Numbered from the stretch's first letter, positions 7,988 through 17,918 are shown. The stretch: 59,425 nucleotides of DNA from Chitinophagaceae bacterium (GCA_016787135.1 JAEUVK010000209.1:1-59425); one strand, 5' to 3'. Notes: generated from the letters alone by a model not told the origin. Numbers and translations: made by a program.

Positions 7988-8389
7988 CTAATCATCCGAC
8001 AGGTCTTCTTTAGGCAATTGCAGCTGGGCAGTATCCAGTGTTATGGCCTTCCCTTCTCCCATCAACGGCCCTTTTCTGAGTCCTTCCTGGTACTGGCGCA
8101 GGTTGTCCAGTTCCTTGGCCATTTTATCCGCATCATACTTTAACTGCTGATATTCACGGCCTATTCTCAGGTCATCATACCCCGGTATATAATATTTCAG
8201 CGGAGTAAAGATGATGAGCGCCACGGTCAGGCCAACCAATACTACAAATATTGTGCTCAAAGCGATGTACACGCTGAGCCGGGACAATTTAAAAGTGACA
8301 ACCTCCTCATAGGTATCGTCATTCATAACGACGAGCCGGTAACGGTTTCGCAGTCGTTTCAGCGTAGATCCGGCGTCCAGTTTTGCCAT
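7988..8389 (-). CDS. Membrane protein resembling the N-terminus of bactofilin-linked M23 peptidases
   Basis: The 133-residue protein has a cytoplasmic stretch with RLRNRYRLVVMNDDTYEE, one transmembrane helix (about residues 37-60) and a periplasmic coiled coil to residue 110. This is the N-terminal architecture of M23 peptidases that neighbour bactofilin in Bacteroidota, yet the protein stops before any M23 domain. It ends in an acidic tail (PKEDLSDD). It could be a bactofilin membrane adaptor, or a peptidase that has lost its catalytic half. A 95-base gap separates it from bactofilin on the same strand. Confidence 0.6.
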   Translation of the reverse strand: MAKLDAGSTLKRLRNRYRLVVMNDDTYEEVVTFKLSRLSVYIALSTIFVVLVGLTVALIIFTPLKYYIPGYDDLRIGREYQQLKYDADKMAKELDNLRQYQEGLRKGPLMGEGKAITLDTAQLQLPKEDLSDD

Positions 8390-8532
8390 ATTTGAATTTT
8401 AATCGCTTTAAAGGTAAGGAATGAGCTTGTGTCTGAGCCATTTCATCAACGTATCAGCCAAAAAAATATTGGCCTTCATTTATACTAAAATATTTGAAAT
8501 TCAGTTATTAAGGGTTTAGTTTGCGACGGAAA

Positions 8533-11508
8533 ATGGGACCTATCCGAAATCATACTGTTACTGCTTTATTCTTCGTCATCCTTTGCCATTTAACTGCATC
8601 TTCCTATGGGCAAATGGGTATTGATCTTGGCATCAAAAAACCCAAAGAATACGATAACCGGACCCTGCGTTCCGAAAAGTCGGATCAAAAAAAATTTACG
8701 GTGCCCCGCCGTTTTATTCAGAACACCGTTACACATTACAACTATTATTTCAACGCCAATAATAAACTGAATGAAGTGCTGGAAAGGGCCAAACTTTCAT
8801 TCAAAGATGATTACTCCACGCTTCTGCCGTTCTATAATTATACCCTTGATGCTACTGCCGCCGACAGTACCCAGTTAGATTCTATTTCATACAAATCACA
8901 GACCGGTATTGCGCTGCATGACCTGCGGGGCGACTGGGTGGATAATTTATACCTGTTATGGGGGGCTTCCTACTATCTCAAAAAACAATTTGATTCCGCT
9001 TACCTGATGTTCCAGTTCATCAACTATGCTTTTGCCAAAAAAGAAAAAGATGGCTATTACATGAACATCGGCAGCCGTATGGATGGCAACACGGCATTCA
9101 GCATAGCGACAAAAGAAAAGAATAGTTTGCCGCGCAGAATATTTTCAGAACCGCCAAGCCGCAATGATGCTTTTATCTGGCAGATCAGGAATTTCCTGGC
9201 ACAGGACCAGTTTGCCGAAGCCGCCAGCCTGATCATCACATTAAGAGATGACCCGCAATTCCCTAAAAGGTTGGATGATGACCTGGCAGAAGTGCAGGCT
9301 TATTGGTTTTACAAACAAAATATGTGGGACAGTGCAGCCGTACATCTGGTCAATGCACTCGGTAATGCCACCAATAAACAGGAAAGGGCAAGATGGGAAT
9401 ACCTGCTGGCGCAATTGTATGAGAGAAGTGGGCAGTACAAAGAAGCGGAAAATTATTACAGCAAAGCAATTCATCATACCACTGACCCGATCCTCGACAT
9501 CTATGCCCGTCTCTTTTCGATAAAGGTAAATAAGGACGGCGGTGAGAATTATATCGAAAAGAACATTGAGACGCTGGTGAAGATGGCAAAGCGGGATAAG
9601 TACCAGGATTACCGCGACATTATTTATTACATGGCCGCCCAGATGGAACTGGAAAGAGATAACTATGACGGGGCCATCGCCTTGCTTTTAAAAAGTACAA
9701 AATATACATCCAACGATCCGTCACAGCGCAATAAAGCTTTCCTGCAGCTGGCAGAGTTGTCTTTTGCCAAAAAACAATTCCGTAATGCGTACAATTTTTA
9801 TGATAGCCTGAACATCAATGATCCCTCTATAAAAGATCCTGATGCCATCACCGGCCGCAAGAGAGCATCCGGATTAATAGCAGAGAACCTTGAAGTGATA
9901 GAAAGACAGGACAGCCTGCAGCGCATTGCTGCCATGCCTGAAGAAGAAAGAAAGGATTTCGTAAAAAAGATCGTACGGCAACTTCGTAAACAGCAGGGAT
10001 TAAAAGATGAAGGCACTTCTACAGGTTCAGGGCTGCCACCCATCCAGGATCCGCAACCACTTTTTCCTACTAATACAAAAGGAGAATGGTATTTCTATAA
10101 TGCAGGTTCAAGACAAAAAGGATTAGCTGATTTCAAGGCAAAATGGGGTACAAGACCCAACCAGGACAACTGGCGAAGAAGCGCTGCATTGAACAGCATT
10201 ATCCGCAATACCAACAAAATAGACGGGGCTGATTCAAAGATCACCAATGCAAAGAACCTTGCAGGCAATGAAACCGGAGAGATCACATTCGATGCTCTTT
10301 ATGGCAGGCTGCCGCTAACAGATACGTTGATGAAACAATCCAACGATTCAGTTCAGGTGGCACAGTTCAATCTTGGTAAATTATATATCCAGGAAATTGA
10401 GAATTGTACAATGGGTACAGAAACATTGGAAGACCTGCGTACACGTTTTCCTATGCATCCAAAAATGGACGAGATACTTTTCAATCTTTACTATTGTTAT
10501 AATAAGAATGGAGAAGCTGCCAAAGCGGCTGCGGTCAAAAAGCTGATGAATGAGAAATTCAATAACAGCAATTTCACCACCATCGTTACCACCGGCAAAG
10601 ACCCCCAGTCGAAAACCGGTAACGGAGAAGCTACGAAAACGTATGAAAGGATATACGACCTTTTCATAGAAGGTAAATTTGATGAAGCCATTTCACAGAA
10701 GAAAATCGCTGACAGCATATACAGTAAGAACTACTGGACACCACAATTGCTTTATATTGAATCGGTCTATTACATCAAACAAAGACAGGACAGTGCTGCC
10801 AGGGTATCATTGAATAATATCATCAGTAATTTCGGGCAAAGCCCATTAGCTGCGAAAGCTGTTACCATGCTGGATGTACTCGGACGCCGGCAGCAGATAG
10901 AAGAAGAACTCAGGAAACTGGTAGTGAACAGACCTGCAGATGATACGACTACAAGGTACAGACCTAATCCTGTTGTCAGCAATAACCGCCCTGTACAGCA
11001 GGTGAATGTTTCAAAAGACACAGTAACTACGCAGAAACCACCTGTGCAGCAACCGCCTGTTGTTGGCAACAACAAACCTGCTGCAGATACTGCAACCGGC
11101 AAACCGGCCTTACCTCCTGCCACCAATTATACTTTCACTCCGGAATCCCCGCATTATGTGGTGATCGTATTAAGTAAAGTTGACCGCGTATATGGCAATG
11201 AAGCAAAAAATGCTTTTGCCCGCTACAACAGGGATACTTACTATAATAAACAAATGACAGCAGAACTGGTAGAAATTGATACTGATAACCGTTTGTTGCT
11301 CCTGAGCCCATTCAAGAATGCACAGGAAGCGGTAGAATATGTTGACAAAACAAAACCTGTGACCGCATCACTGATCATTCCTTGGTTGACGGGCGGTAAA
11401 TACTATTATGCCGTCATTACGGACCCAAACCTGGAAGTACTCAGGAATAGTAAAGACCTCGATAAGTACAAGCAATTTCTCGATAGGAATTTCCCGGGCA
11501 AGTTCTGA
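8533..11508 (+). CDS. porW: PorW/SprE-type TPR protein of type IX secretion and gliding
   Basis: This 991-residue exported protein has a signal peptide (residues about 10-30, ending SSYGQ) and a conserved block PRRFIQNTVTHYNYYFNANN near residues 55-75, which I recognise from SprE/PorW. Several TPR-like helical repeats span roughly residues 130-700. A proline/threonine-rich linker with repeated PPVQQ/KP follows, then a C-terminal domain beginning PHYVVIVLSK. PorW/SprE links the T9SS outer-membrane ring and motor and is needed for secretion. Known members are lipoproteins, but the Cys at position 18 lacks a good lipobox. The ATG at 8533 is preferred over a TTG four codons upstream. It may be co-transcribed with the PBP gene 182 bases downstream. 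Confidence 0.75.
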   Translation: MGPIRNHTVTALFFVILCHLTASSYGQMGIDLGIKKPKEYDNRTLRSEKSDQKKFTVPRRFIQNTVTHYNYYFNANNKLNEVLERAKLSFKDDYSTLLPFYNYTLDATAADSTQLDSISYKSQTGIALHDLRGDWVDNLYLLWGASYYLKKQFDSAYLMFQFINYAFAKKEKDGYYMNIGSRMDGNTAFSIATKEKNSLPRRIFSEPPSRNDAFIWQIRNFLAQDQFAEAASLIITLRDDPQFPKRLDDDLAEVQAYWFYKQNMWDSAAVHLVNALGNATNKQERARWEYLLAQLYERSGQYKEAENYYSKAIHHTTDPILDIYARLFSIKVNKDGGENYIEKNIETLVKMAKRDKYQDYRDIIYYMAAQMELERDNYDGAIALLLKSTKYTSNDPSQRNKAFLQLAELSFAKKQFRNAYNFYDSLNINDPSIKDPDAITGRKRASGLIAENLEVIERQDSLQRIAAMPEEERKDFVKKIVRQLRKQQGLKDEGTSTGSGLPPIQDPQPLFPTNTKGEWYFYNAGSRQKGLADFKAKWGTRPNQDNWRRSAALNSIIRNTNKIDGADSKITNAKNLAGNETGEITFDALYGRLPLTDTLMKQSNDSVQVAQFNLGKLYIQEIENCTMGTETLEDLRTRFPMHPKMDEILFNLYYCYNKNGEAAKAAAVKKLMNEKFNNSNFTTIVTTGKDPQSKTGNGEATKTYERIYDLFIEGKFDEAISQKKIADSIYSKNYWTPQLLYIESVYYIKQRQDSAARVSLNNIISNFGQSPLAAKAVTMLDVLGRRQQIEEELRKLVVNRPADDTTTRYRPNPVVSNNRPVQQVNVSKDTVTTQKPPVQQPPVVGNNKPAADTATGKPALPPATNYTFTPESPHYVVIVLSKVDRVYGNEAKNAFARYNRDTYYNKQMTAELVEIDTDNRLLLLSPFKNAQEAVEYVDKTKPVTASLIIPWLTGGKYYYAVITDPNLEVLRNSKDLDKYKQFLDRNFPGKF

Positions 11509-11690
11509 TCCTGCCTTTTCTTTACCCCGTCAAAGCTTTTGGGAAAAAATTAATTCCGGCTATAGCAGCCCCGCAATGCTTTTTCTTAATTTCGGCCTGG
11601 CATTGCTGATATAAAGCGTGGCATGATTACTGAGCAGTTGAACCTGCTGAAAAACATTCAAACCTTTTCGACCTACCACAATCATTTTTT

Positions 11691-14105
11691 ATGAAACGAT
11701 CTGTCCGCATTTTCTGGCGAGTTTTCCTTTTTGGTTTTGGCGCTTTGATCTTATTCATCGCCCTGGCCAACTTTGGAGTATTTGGCAAAATGCCTTCCCT
11801 GAAAGACCTAGAAAACCCTTCCATACAGCAGGCATCAGAAGTATATGCTGCCGACGGCACACTCATGGGTAAATATTATACTGAAAGAGGGAACAGGAGC
11901 AATGTAAAATACAGGGATATTTCCAAACATGTGATCGATGCGCTGGTAGCCACGGAAGATGAACGTTTTTATAACCATTCCGGCATTGATTTCAGATCTA
12001 CTATCAGGGCGGTTTCCACGGGAGGAAGCAGCGGTGGCGGAAGTACCATAACACAGCAATTGGCAAAAGCATTGCTTGACCAGGGTAGTAAAAACAAAGC
12101 ATGGCGTGTGGTGGAGAAAATGAAAGAATGGATCATTGCTATCAAGCTGGAAAGAAATTTCACCAAAGAAGAGATCATCACTCTTTACCTGAATGCTGTA
12201 CCCTTTGGAGACAATATCTATGGTATCCGCAACGCCTCGAGGACCTTCTTCCAGACAGAGCCTGATCGGCTTAAAATAGAAGAAGCTGCCGTACTCGTGG
12301 GCATGCTCAAAGCTAACTATACGTACAACCCCAGGCGCAACCCTAAGCAATCAAAGGAAAGAAGAAATGTGGTGTTAGACCAGATGGCAAAGAACAATAA
12401 GATCACTGAAGCTGAAGCAGCCCGGCTAAAAGAAAAGCCTATTGAACTGAAGTATAAGAAAATGGATGAAAACACCGGTTATGCTCCTTATTTCAGGGAA
12501 GTTTTGAGGGATGAGATAAGAACCATTCTGAAAGACATCGAAAAGCCGGATGGAGGCTCCTATGATATTTATGATGATGGTTTAAAGATATATACCACTA
12601 TCAACCCCCGCATGCAGGAATACGCCGAAGAGGCAGTAGCTATGCAGATGCCGGTATTACAAAAAGCACTGGTACAACAGGCAAAAATGAAGAACGGAAC
12701 GATATGGAAAGAGCATCCCGATGTACTCGAAAAAGCGATGAAAGAAAGTGACCGCTGGAGAAACCTGGCTGAAGATGGCCTGAGTGATAAAGAGATAAAA
12801 GCTACTTTCTCTCAAAAAGTGCCGATGAAGATCTTTGCATGGAACGCCAAACGTGAGAAAGACACCATCATGACCCCGCTCGATTCAATAAAATATCACC
12901 GGCTGATGATGCAGACCGCTTTTATGGTAATGGACCCTGTTACCGGTGAAGTAAGGGCCTGGGTTGGCGGTATTAATTTCAAAACATACAAATTAGACCA
13001 TGCCAACCTGAGAACAAAAAGACAGGTAGGTTCTACTATTAAACCCCTTCTTTATACCCAGGCCATGGAAGATGTAGGCTTCAATGCTGAAACGGAAGTA
13101 CTGGACCAGCAGCAAACGTTCGGGAAAAACCAGTTAGTGCCTGCCACTACCAAAACCTGCAGCGGCCGGACAATGACGATGGCATCTGCATTGACATGGT
13201 CCAAGAACTGTGCGACAGCATACATCATGAAACAGGTTGGCCCGGAAAGATTTGCCGAGTTTCTGGCAAAATTGAATATCCCCACGAAAGTCGAGCCCTT
13301 CCCTTCCATAGCGTTAGGCTCATGTGATCTTTCCTTGTTTGAAATGATGTGGGGGTATAGCATTTTTGCAGGCCATGGCTATTCCACCAAGCCGTATTTT
13401 ATCAGCCGCATCGAAGACAGGAATGGAAATGTGATCAAACGTTTTGATTACAGTACAAACCGCAAAGAAGTAGTCAGCGAAGCAACTGCTTATAAAATGG
13501 CGCAGATGATGCAGGGGCCGGTAACAAAAGGGACTGCTGCAGGTATGATGCAAAGATTAGGCGCTGCTGAGATAGGAGGTAAAACAGGTACCACCAATTC
13601 CAACGCCGATTTCTGGTTCATGGGCTATACACCACAGTTATTGGCTGGTACATGGGTAGGCTGTGACGACCGTTTCATTACATTGGAAAGTTCTGCATTC
13701 TATGGCGGCTCTGTAGCAAGACCTATATGGGAAGCCTTTTTCAAAAAAGTATATGCAGATAAGACATTAGGGATTGAACAAAGTGTCAAATTTGCCAAAC
13801 CTGCCGACATGGAGAACGAGATCAACAGTGCAGATATTCTGAATATTATTGAAAATGTGGAGCCCGGCGCCGAAGGACAGGACCAGGGTGTAGGAACAGA
13901 AGATGATTATAATATCAACAATGGATATATCGGCCCCGAGTCAAAACCAGTTCCGATAGACGATGATCCAAAGCCTGTTAAAAAGGATACGGTTTCTGTA
14001 GTTGACACTAAACCTATTGGAACTGCTACCGAGGAGGAGCCTAAAAAAAAGAAAGGATTACTGAACAAGATATTCGGGAAAAAGGATAAAAAGAAAACAG
14101 AATGA
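11691..14105 (+). CDS. Class A penicillin-binding protein (PBP1A-type)
   Basis: This 804-residue bifunctional peptidoglycan synthase has a cytoplasmic tail, one transmembrane helix (about residues 9-28) and a glycosyltransferase domain (EDERFYNHSGIDF near 85 and GGSTITQQLAKAL near 116). Its transpeptidase domain carries STIK (nucleophile Ser448), SKN (Ser504) and KTGTT (Lys631). All three penicillin-binding motifs are intact, so both activities are expected. A lysine-rich tail of about 25 residues ends the protein. It acts in the periplasm on lipid II and nascent glycan. A strong terminator follows. Confidence 0.96.
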   Translation: MKRSVRIFWRVFLFGFGALILFIALANFGVFGKMPSLKDLENPSIQQASEVYAADGTLMGKYYTERGNRSNVKYRDISKHVIDALVATEDERFYNHSGIDFRSTIRAVSTGGSSGGGSTITQQLAKALLDQGSKNKAWRVVEKMKEWIIAIKLERNFTKEEIITLYLNAVPFGDNIYGIRNASRTFFQTEPDRLKIEEAAVLVGMLKANYTYNPRRNPKQSKERRNVVLDQMAKNNKITEAEAARLKEKPIELKYKKMDENTGYAPYFREVLRDEIRTILKDIEKPDGGSYDIYDDGLKIYTTINPRMQEYAEEAVAMQMPVLQKALVQQAKMKNGTIWKEHPDVLEKAMKESDRWRNLAEDGLSDKEIKATFSQKVPMKIFAWNAKREKDTIMTPLDSIKYHRLMMQTAFMVMDPVTGEVRAWVGGINFKTYKLDHANLRTKRQVGSTIKPLLYTQAMEDVGFNAETEVLDQQQTFGKNQLVPATTKTCSGRTMTMASALTWSKNCATAYIMKQVGPERFAEFLAKLNIPTKVEPFPSIALGSCDLSLFEMMWGYSIFAGHGYSTKPYFISRIEDRNGNVIKRFDYSTNRKEVVSEATAYKMAQMMQGPVTKGTAAGMMQRLGAAEIGGKTGTTNSNADFWFMGYTPQLLAGTWVGCDDRFITLESSAFYGGSVARPIWEAFFKKVYADKTLGIEQSVKFAKPADMENEINSADILNIIENVEPGAEGQDQGVGTEDDYNINNGYIGPESKPVPIDDDPKPVKKDTVSVVDTKPIGTATEEEPKKKKGLLNKIFGKKDKKKTE

Positions 14106-14128
14106 TTTAGACTGAAAATAAATAGAAA

Positions 14129-14163
14129 AAAGGCCGGTTCCCTTTTCGGAAACCGGCCTTTCC
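14129..14163 (+). terminator. Terminator after the penicillin-binding protein gene
   Basis: The perfect 11-base stem AAAGGCCGGTT / AACCGGCCTTT has an 11-base loop and a short T-run. It would work in both directions, because A residues precede it. Confidence 0.8.
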
Positions 14164-14346
14164 ATTAATTTCTGATTAGAGATCAATCCACTTATGATTA
14201 CTTATTTACACTGGTGCCATGTCCTTTGCCCGTACTGCGCAAAACCTTACCTTTGCGCAGTTTAAAAAAATTACAGGTTACAGGCTCCCTTTCTTTCATT
14301 CCGTTTTCGTTCCGGGAAAGACCTGTGATCTTGAATCACAAACCTT

Positions 14347-14362
14347 CCTGCCGGCAGGCAGG
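14347..14362. repeat. Short GC-rich palindromic word
   Basis: CCTGCCGGCAGGCAGG contains the palindrome CCTGCCGGCAGG and lies in the leader of the oxoamine synthase gene. It resembles dispersed extragenic palindromes of Bacteroidota, but is single-copy here. Confidence 0.35.
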
Positions 14363-14374
14363 CTTGAAATCAAT

Positions 14375-15634
14375 ATGGCAGATATTTTTGAACGCTTACT
14401 GAAAAATTATGGGCCTATCGGTCAGCACCGTGAACGGGCGCATGGTTATTTCGCTTTTCCTAAACTCGAAGGAGAGATCGGAAGTCGTATGAAATTCCGC
14501 GGGCAGGATATGATCGTTTGGAGTTTGAATAACTACCTGGGGCTTGCCAATCATCCCGAAGTAAGAAAAGCGGACGCAGAAGGTGCTGCAAAATTCGGTC
14601 TGGCACTTCCAATGGGTGCCCGAATGATGAGCGGCAATAGTAATTATCATGAACAGCTCGAAGCTGAGCTGGCAGCTTTTGAAAGTAAAGAAGATGCCAT
14701 CCTGCTGAATTTTGGTTACCAGGGTATGGTTAGCCTGATCGACGTACTGTGCAGCCGGCATGATGTGATCGTGTATGATGCAGAAAGCCATGCCTGCATC
14801 ATTGATGGTCTGCGTTTGCACCCGGGTCATCGTTATGTTTTCAAACATAATGATGTGGAAGATTGCGAAAAACAACTGCAGCGTGCTACAGCCTTGATTG
14901 AAAAACAAAATGCCGGCGGTATCCTTGTCATCACTGAAGGAGTATTTGGAATGGCTGGCGATCAGGGCAGGTTAAAAGAAATTGCCACATTGAAAAAGAA
15001 ATACCAGTTCCGTTTGCTTGTAGATGATGCACACGGTTTCGGTACATTGGGAAAAACAGGCGCAGGGGCCGGTGAAGAACAGGGCTGCCAGGACCAGATA
15101 GATCTGTACTTCTCTACGTTTGCCAAATCAATGGCCTCTATCGGGGCATTTATTGCAGGCGACAGAAAGATCATTGATTATATCCGTTATAATATCCGCT
15201 CACAGATTTTTGCTAAAAGTTTACCTATGCCGTTGGTGATCGGCAACCTGAAACGTCTTGAGCTCTTACGTACAAGACCCGAGTTAAAAGCTAAACTCTG
15301 GGAGAATGCTTTGAAACTACAGAATGGTTTAAAAGAAAGAGGATTTGATATAGGTAAAACTGATTCAGTAGTCACACCGGTATATATGACAGGCGGAGTG
15401 GAAGAAGCGACAGCTATGGTGATGGACCTTCGGGAGAACTACAAGATATTCTGCTCTATCGTGGTATATCCTGTTATTCCAAAGGGGCATATCATTTACC
15501 GCCTTATCCCTACGGCCTCTCATACGGATGCAGATATCGAAGCAACACTGAAAGCATTTTCGGCAACCAAGAAAAAACTCGACGCCGGGGAATACAAGGT
15601 AGAAGCAATACCGGACATGGCTGAAACAAAATAA
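14375..15634 (+). CDS. Alpha-oxoamine synthase, probably serine palmitoyltransferase
   Basis: This 419-residue fold-type I PLP enzyme belongs to the group including KBL, BioF, HemA and serine palmitoyltransferase. Visible are the glycine/PLP ring region ILLNFGYQGM, the Asp/His pair DDAHGFGTLG near residue 210, and the Schiff-base lysine in TFAKSMASIGAF (Lys251). Bacteroidota use serine palmitoyltransferase to start sphingolipid synthesis from serine and palmitoyl-CoA. The N-terminal region (YGPIGQHRERAHGYFAFP) fits that branch better than BioF. No other sphingolipid genes are adjacent. The start at 14375 is used; the in-frame extension back to 14219 runs through a repeat-like leader and looks noncoding. 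Confidence 0.7.
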   Translation: MADIFERLLKNYGPIGQHRERAHGYFAFPKLEGEIGSRMKFRGQDMIVWSLNNYLGLANHPEVRKADAEGAAKFGLALPMGARMMSGNSNYHEQLEAELAAFESKEDAILLNFGYQGMVSLIDVLCSRHDVIVYDAESHACIIDGLRLHPGHRYVFKHNDVEDCEKQLQRATALIEKQNAGGILVITEGVFGMAGDQGRLKEIATLKKKYQFRLLVDDAHGFGTLGKTGAGAGEEQGCQDQIDLYFSTFAKSMASIGAFIAGDRKIIDYIRYNIRSQIFAKSLPMPLVIGNLKRLELLRTRPELKAKLWENALKLQNGLKERGFDIGKTDSVVTPVYMTGGVEEATAMVMDLRENYKIFCSIVVYPVIPKGHIIYRLIPTASHTDADIEATLKAFSATKKKLDAGEYKVEAIPDMAETK

Positions 15635-15652
15635 AACACCTAAAACAATAAG

Positions 15653-15686
15653 AAATGAGAAAGTAAACCTGCTTTCTCATTTTTCT
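15653..15686 (+). terminator. Terminator after the oxoamine synthase gene
   Basis: The stem AAATGAGAAAG / CTTTCTCATTT is 11 bases with an 8-base loop and is followed by a T-rich stretch. It separates the synthase from the DPP IV gene. Confidence 0.75.
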
Positions 15687-15717
15687 TTTATACTGGAATT
15701 TTTCAAAAACATATCAC

Positions 15718-17889
15718 ATGAGAAAAATCTTCTTCCTTATTATCATCTTGGTGCCGTTGCTCAGCATAGCCCAGAAAAAACAGATCACATTGGATGACCT
15801 TTACAGGAAAGGGACATTCCGCGGAGAGATCATTCCCGGTTTTGCCGGGGAAACACTGGACAGCGTGTTGCAGGCCGCCAATATCAAAGAAAACAATACG
15901 AAGCTGCCCGTGGAAGACTATATAGCCAGCAATGACAAAAAGAAAGTACTGATCTTCACAAAAAGAGAAAGCATTTATCGTCACTCCTCCAAAGCATACA
16001 GTTATGTATATGATCTTTCGACAGGCAAACTACAAAAGATAGATACGGCCAAACTTCTTCATCCCACCTTCTCTCCTGATGGCAGCAAAGTTGTCTATGT
16101 AAAAGACAATAACATTTACCTGTATGATGTGGCCGCTAACAGTATAAAAGCCATCACTACTGATGGTAAATGGAATTATATCATCAATGGCAATTGCGAT
16201 TGGGTATATGAGGAGGAGTTCAGTTTCACACAAGCATATCAATGGAGTCCGAAAGGAAATTATATAGCTTATTATCGCTTCGATGAGACCAATGTAAAGG
16301 AATACAATATGACGATGTATGACAATGCATACAATAAAGATTATCGTTATAAATATCCCAAAGCCGGCGAAGAGAATTCGAAAGTAGATATTTACATCTA
16401 CGATGTCAATACCGGGAATAAAGTGAAAGCGGATTATGAACAGGGTGATATCTATATTCCCCGCATCAAATGGACAACTGACGATAACTCGCTGGTCGTG
16501 TTCTGGATGAACCGCCACCAGGATGAATTAAAACTATTACTCACCAATGCACAGACCGGTAACAGCAATACCCTATACCAGGAAAAGAATAAATATTATA
16601 TTGAGATCACCGATGACTTTCAGTTACTGAAAGATGGCAAAAACTATCTATTCACCAGTGAGATGAGTGGATACAATCATATATATCTATATAGCCTGGA
16701 CGGTAAAACAAAGACACAGATCAGCAAGGGCAATTACGAAGTAACCTCTATTAACGGAGTAGATGAAACGAATAAAAGGGTCTTCTATACAATGGCCTAT
16801 CCGCGGCCCATGGACAGAAATCTATTTGTAACGGATCTTGCAGGCAAAAAGACAACCCAGCTTACACAGGGAGAAGCATGGCACAGGGTTGAGCTAAATG
16901 ACCGGTTCACCCAATTCATGGATTACCGTTCTGACCTTAACACTCCGCAGACGGTAACACTGAATGATATTATAACGGACAAAAAGAAAACCATCAGTAT
17001 TAAACCTGTAAAAACACTGGGTGAGAACAGCAAGCTGAAAACAAAAATGAATGAATATGAGTTGGGAAAAGCTGAATTTATCAGGATACCAAACAGCAAA
17101 GGCGATACATTGAACGGCTGGATGCTGAAACCTATCCAATTTGATCCTTCCAAAAAATACCCCGTTCTTTTCTGCAACTATGGCGGCCCCGGATCACAAC
17201 AGGTATCCAACCGGTTTGGAGCAGTAAGTTTCTGGCACCAGATGCTGGCGGAAAAAGGCTTTATCCTGGTAAGTGTTGACAATACTGGTACAGGTTATCG
17301 CGGTGAAGAATTCAAAAAGAAAACATACCTACAGCTCGGCAAATATGAAATAGAAGACCAGATAGATGCAGCAAAATATATTGGCAATATGCCGTTCGTT
17401 GATAAGAACAATATTGGTCACTGGGGATGGAGTTATGGAGGTTTCATGAGCTCATTGGCTATTACCAAAGGCAATGAAGTATTCACAGCTGCAGTAGCGG
17501 TAGCCCCCGTAACTAACTGGCGGTACTATGACAATATTTACACAGAACGTTATATGCGCACCCCACGGGAAAACCCGAAGGGCTACGATGACAACTCTCC
17601 TATCAATTTCACAGACATGATCAAAGGCAAATACCTGATCATTCATGGTACAGGCGATGACAATGTACACTTTCAGAACAGTACGCAAATGATCACAGCA
17701 CTTGTGAAAAGCAATATAGATTTTGAAAGCGGCTATTACCCGAATAAGAACCACGGCATCTCTGGTAACTCTGATAATACGACCTATCATTTATGGAACA
17801 AAATGACCAATTGGATACTGGAAAACCTGGGCAATGACAATACACAAAAACCTGCAAAACCGATAAAACAACAGCCAAAGGGATTTTAA
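15718..17889 (+). CDS. Dipeptidyl peptidase IV-type S9 serine peptidase
   Basis: This 723-residue exported enzyme has a signal peptide (MRKIFFLIIILVPLLSIAQ), a beta-propeller domain (about residues 60-480) with the DPP IV marker WVYEEEF that binds the substrate N-terminus, and an alpha/beta-hydrolase domain. The catalytic triad is visible: Ser572 in GWSYGG, Asp647 in GTGDDNVHFQNS and His679 in KNHGIS. DPP IV enzymes release X-Pro or X-Ala dipeptides from peptide N-termini in the periplasm. The C-terminal 15 residues are lysine/proline-rich. A hairpin terminator follows. Confidence 0.93.
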   Translation: MRKIFFLIIILVPLLSIAQKKQITLDDLYRKGTFRGEIIPGFAGETLDSVLQAANIKENNTKLPVEDYIASNDKKKVLIFTKRESIYRHSSKAYSYVYDLSTGKLQKIDTAKLLHPTFSPDGSKVVYVKDNNIYLYDVAANSIKAITTDGKWNYIINGNCDWVYEEEFSFTQAYQWSPKGNYIAYYRFDETNVKEYNMTMYDNAYNKDYRYKYPKAGEENSKVDIYIYDVNTGNKVKADYEQGDIYIPRIKWTTDDNSLVVFWMNRHQDELKLLLTNAQTGNSNTLYQEKNKYYIEITDDFQLLKDGKNYLFTSEMSGYNHIYLYSLDGKTKTQISKGNYEVTSINGVDETNKRVFYTMAYPRPMDRNLFVTDLAGKKTTQLTQGEAWHRVELNDRFTQFMDYRSDLNTPQTVTLNDIITDKKKTISIKPVKTLGENSKLKTKMNEYELGKAEFIRIPNSKGDTLNGWMLKPIQFDPSKKYPVLFCNYGGPGSQQVSNRFGAVSFWHQMLAEKGFILVSVDNTGTGYRGEEFKKKTYLQLGKYEIEDQIDAAKYIGNMPFVDKNNIGHWGWSYGGFMSSLAITKGNEVFTAAVAVAPVTNWRYYDNIYTERYMRTPRENPKGYDDNSPINFTDMIKGKYLIIHGTGDDNVHFQNSTQMITALVKSNIDFESGYYPNKNHGISGNSDNTTYHLWNKMTNWILENLGNDNTQKPAKPIKQQPKGF

Positions 17890-17918
17890 ATAAATATAGC
17901 TGTCGGGCAACTTTACTT

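Noticed and set aside
14219..14374. N-terminal extension of the oxoamine synthase frame
   Set aside because: The frame crosses a palindromic repeat-like word and lacks any resemblance to the enzyme family; the conserved protein starts at 14375.
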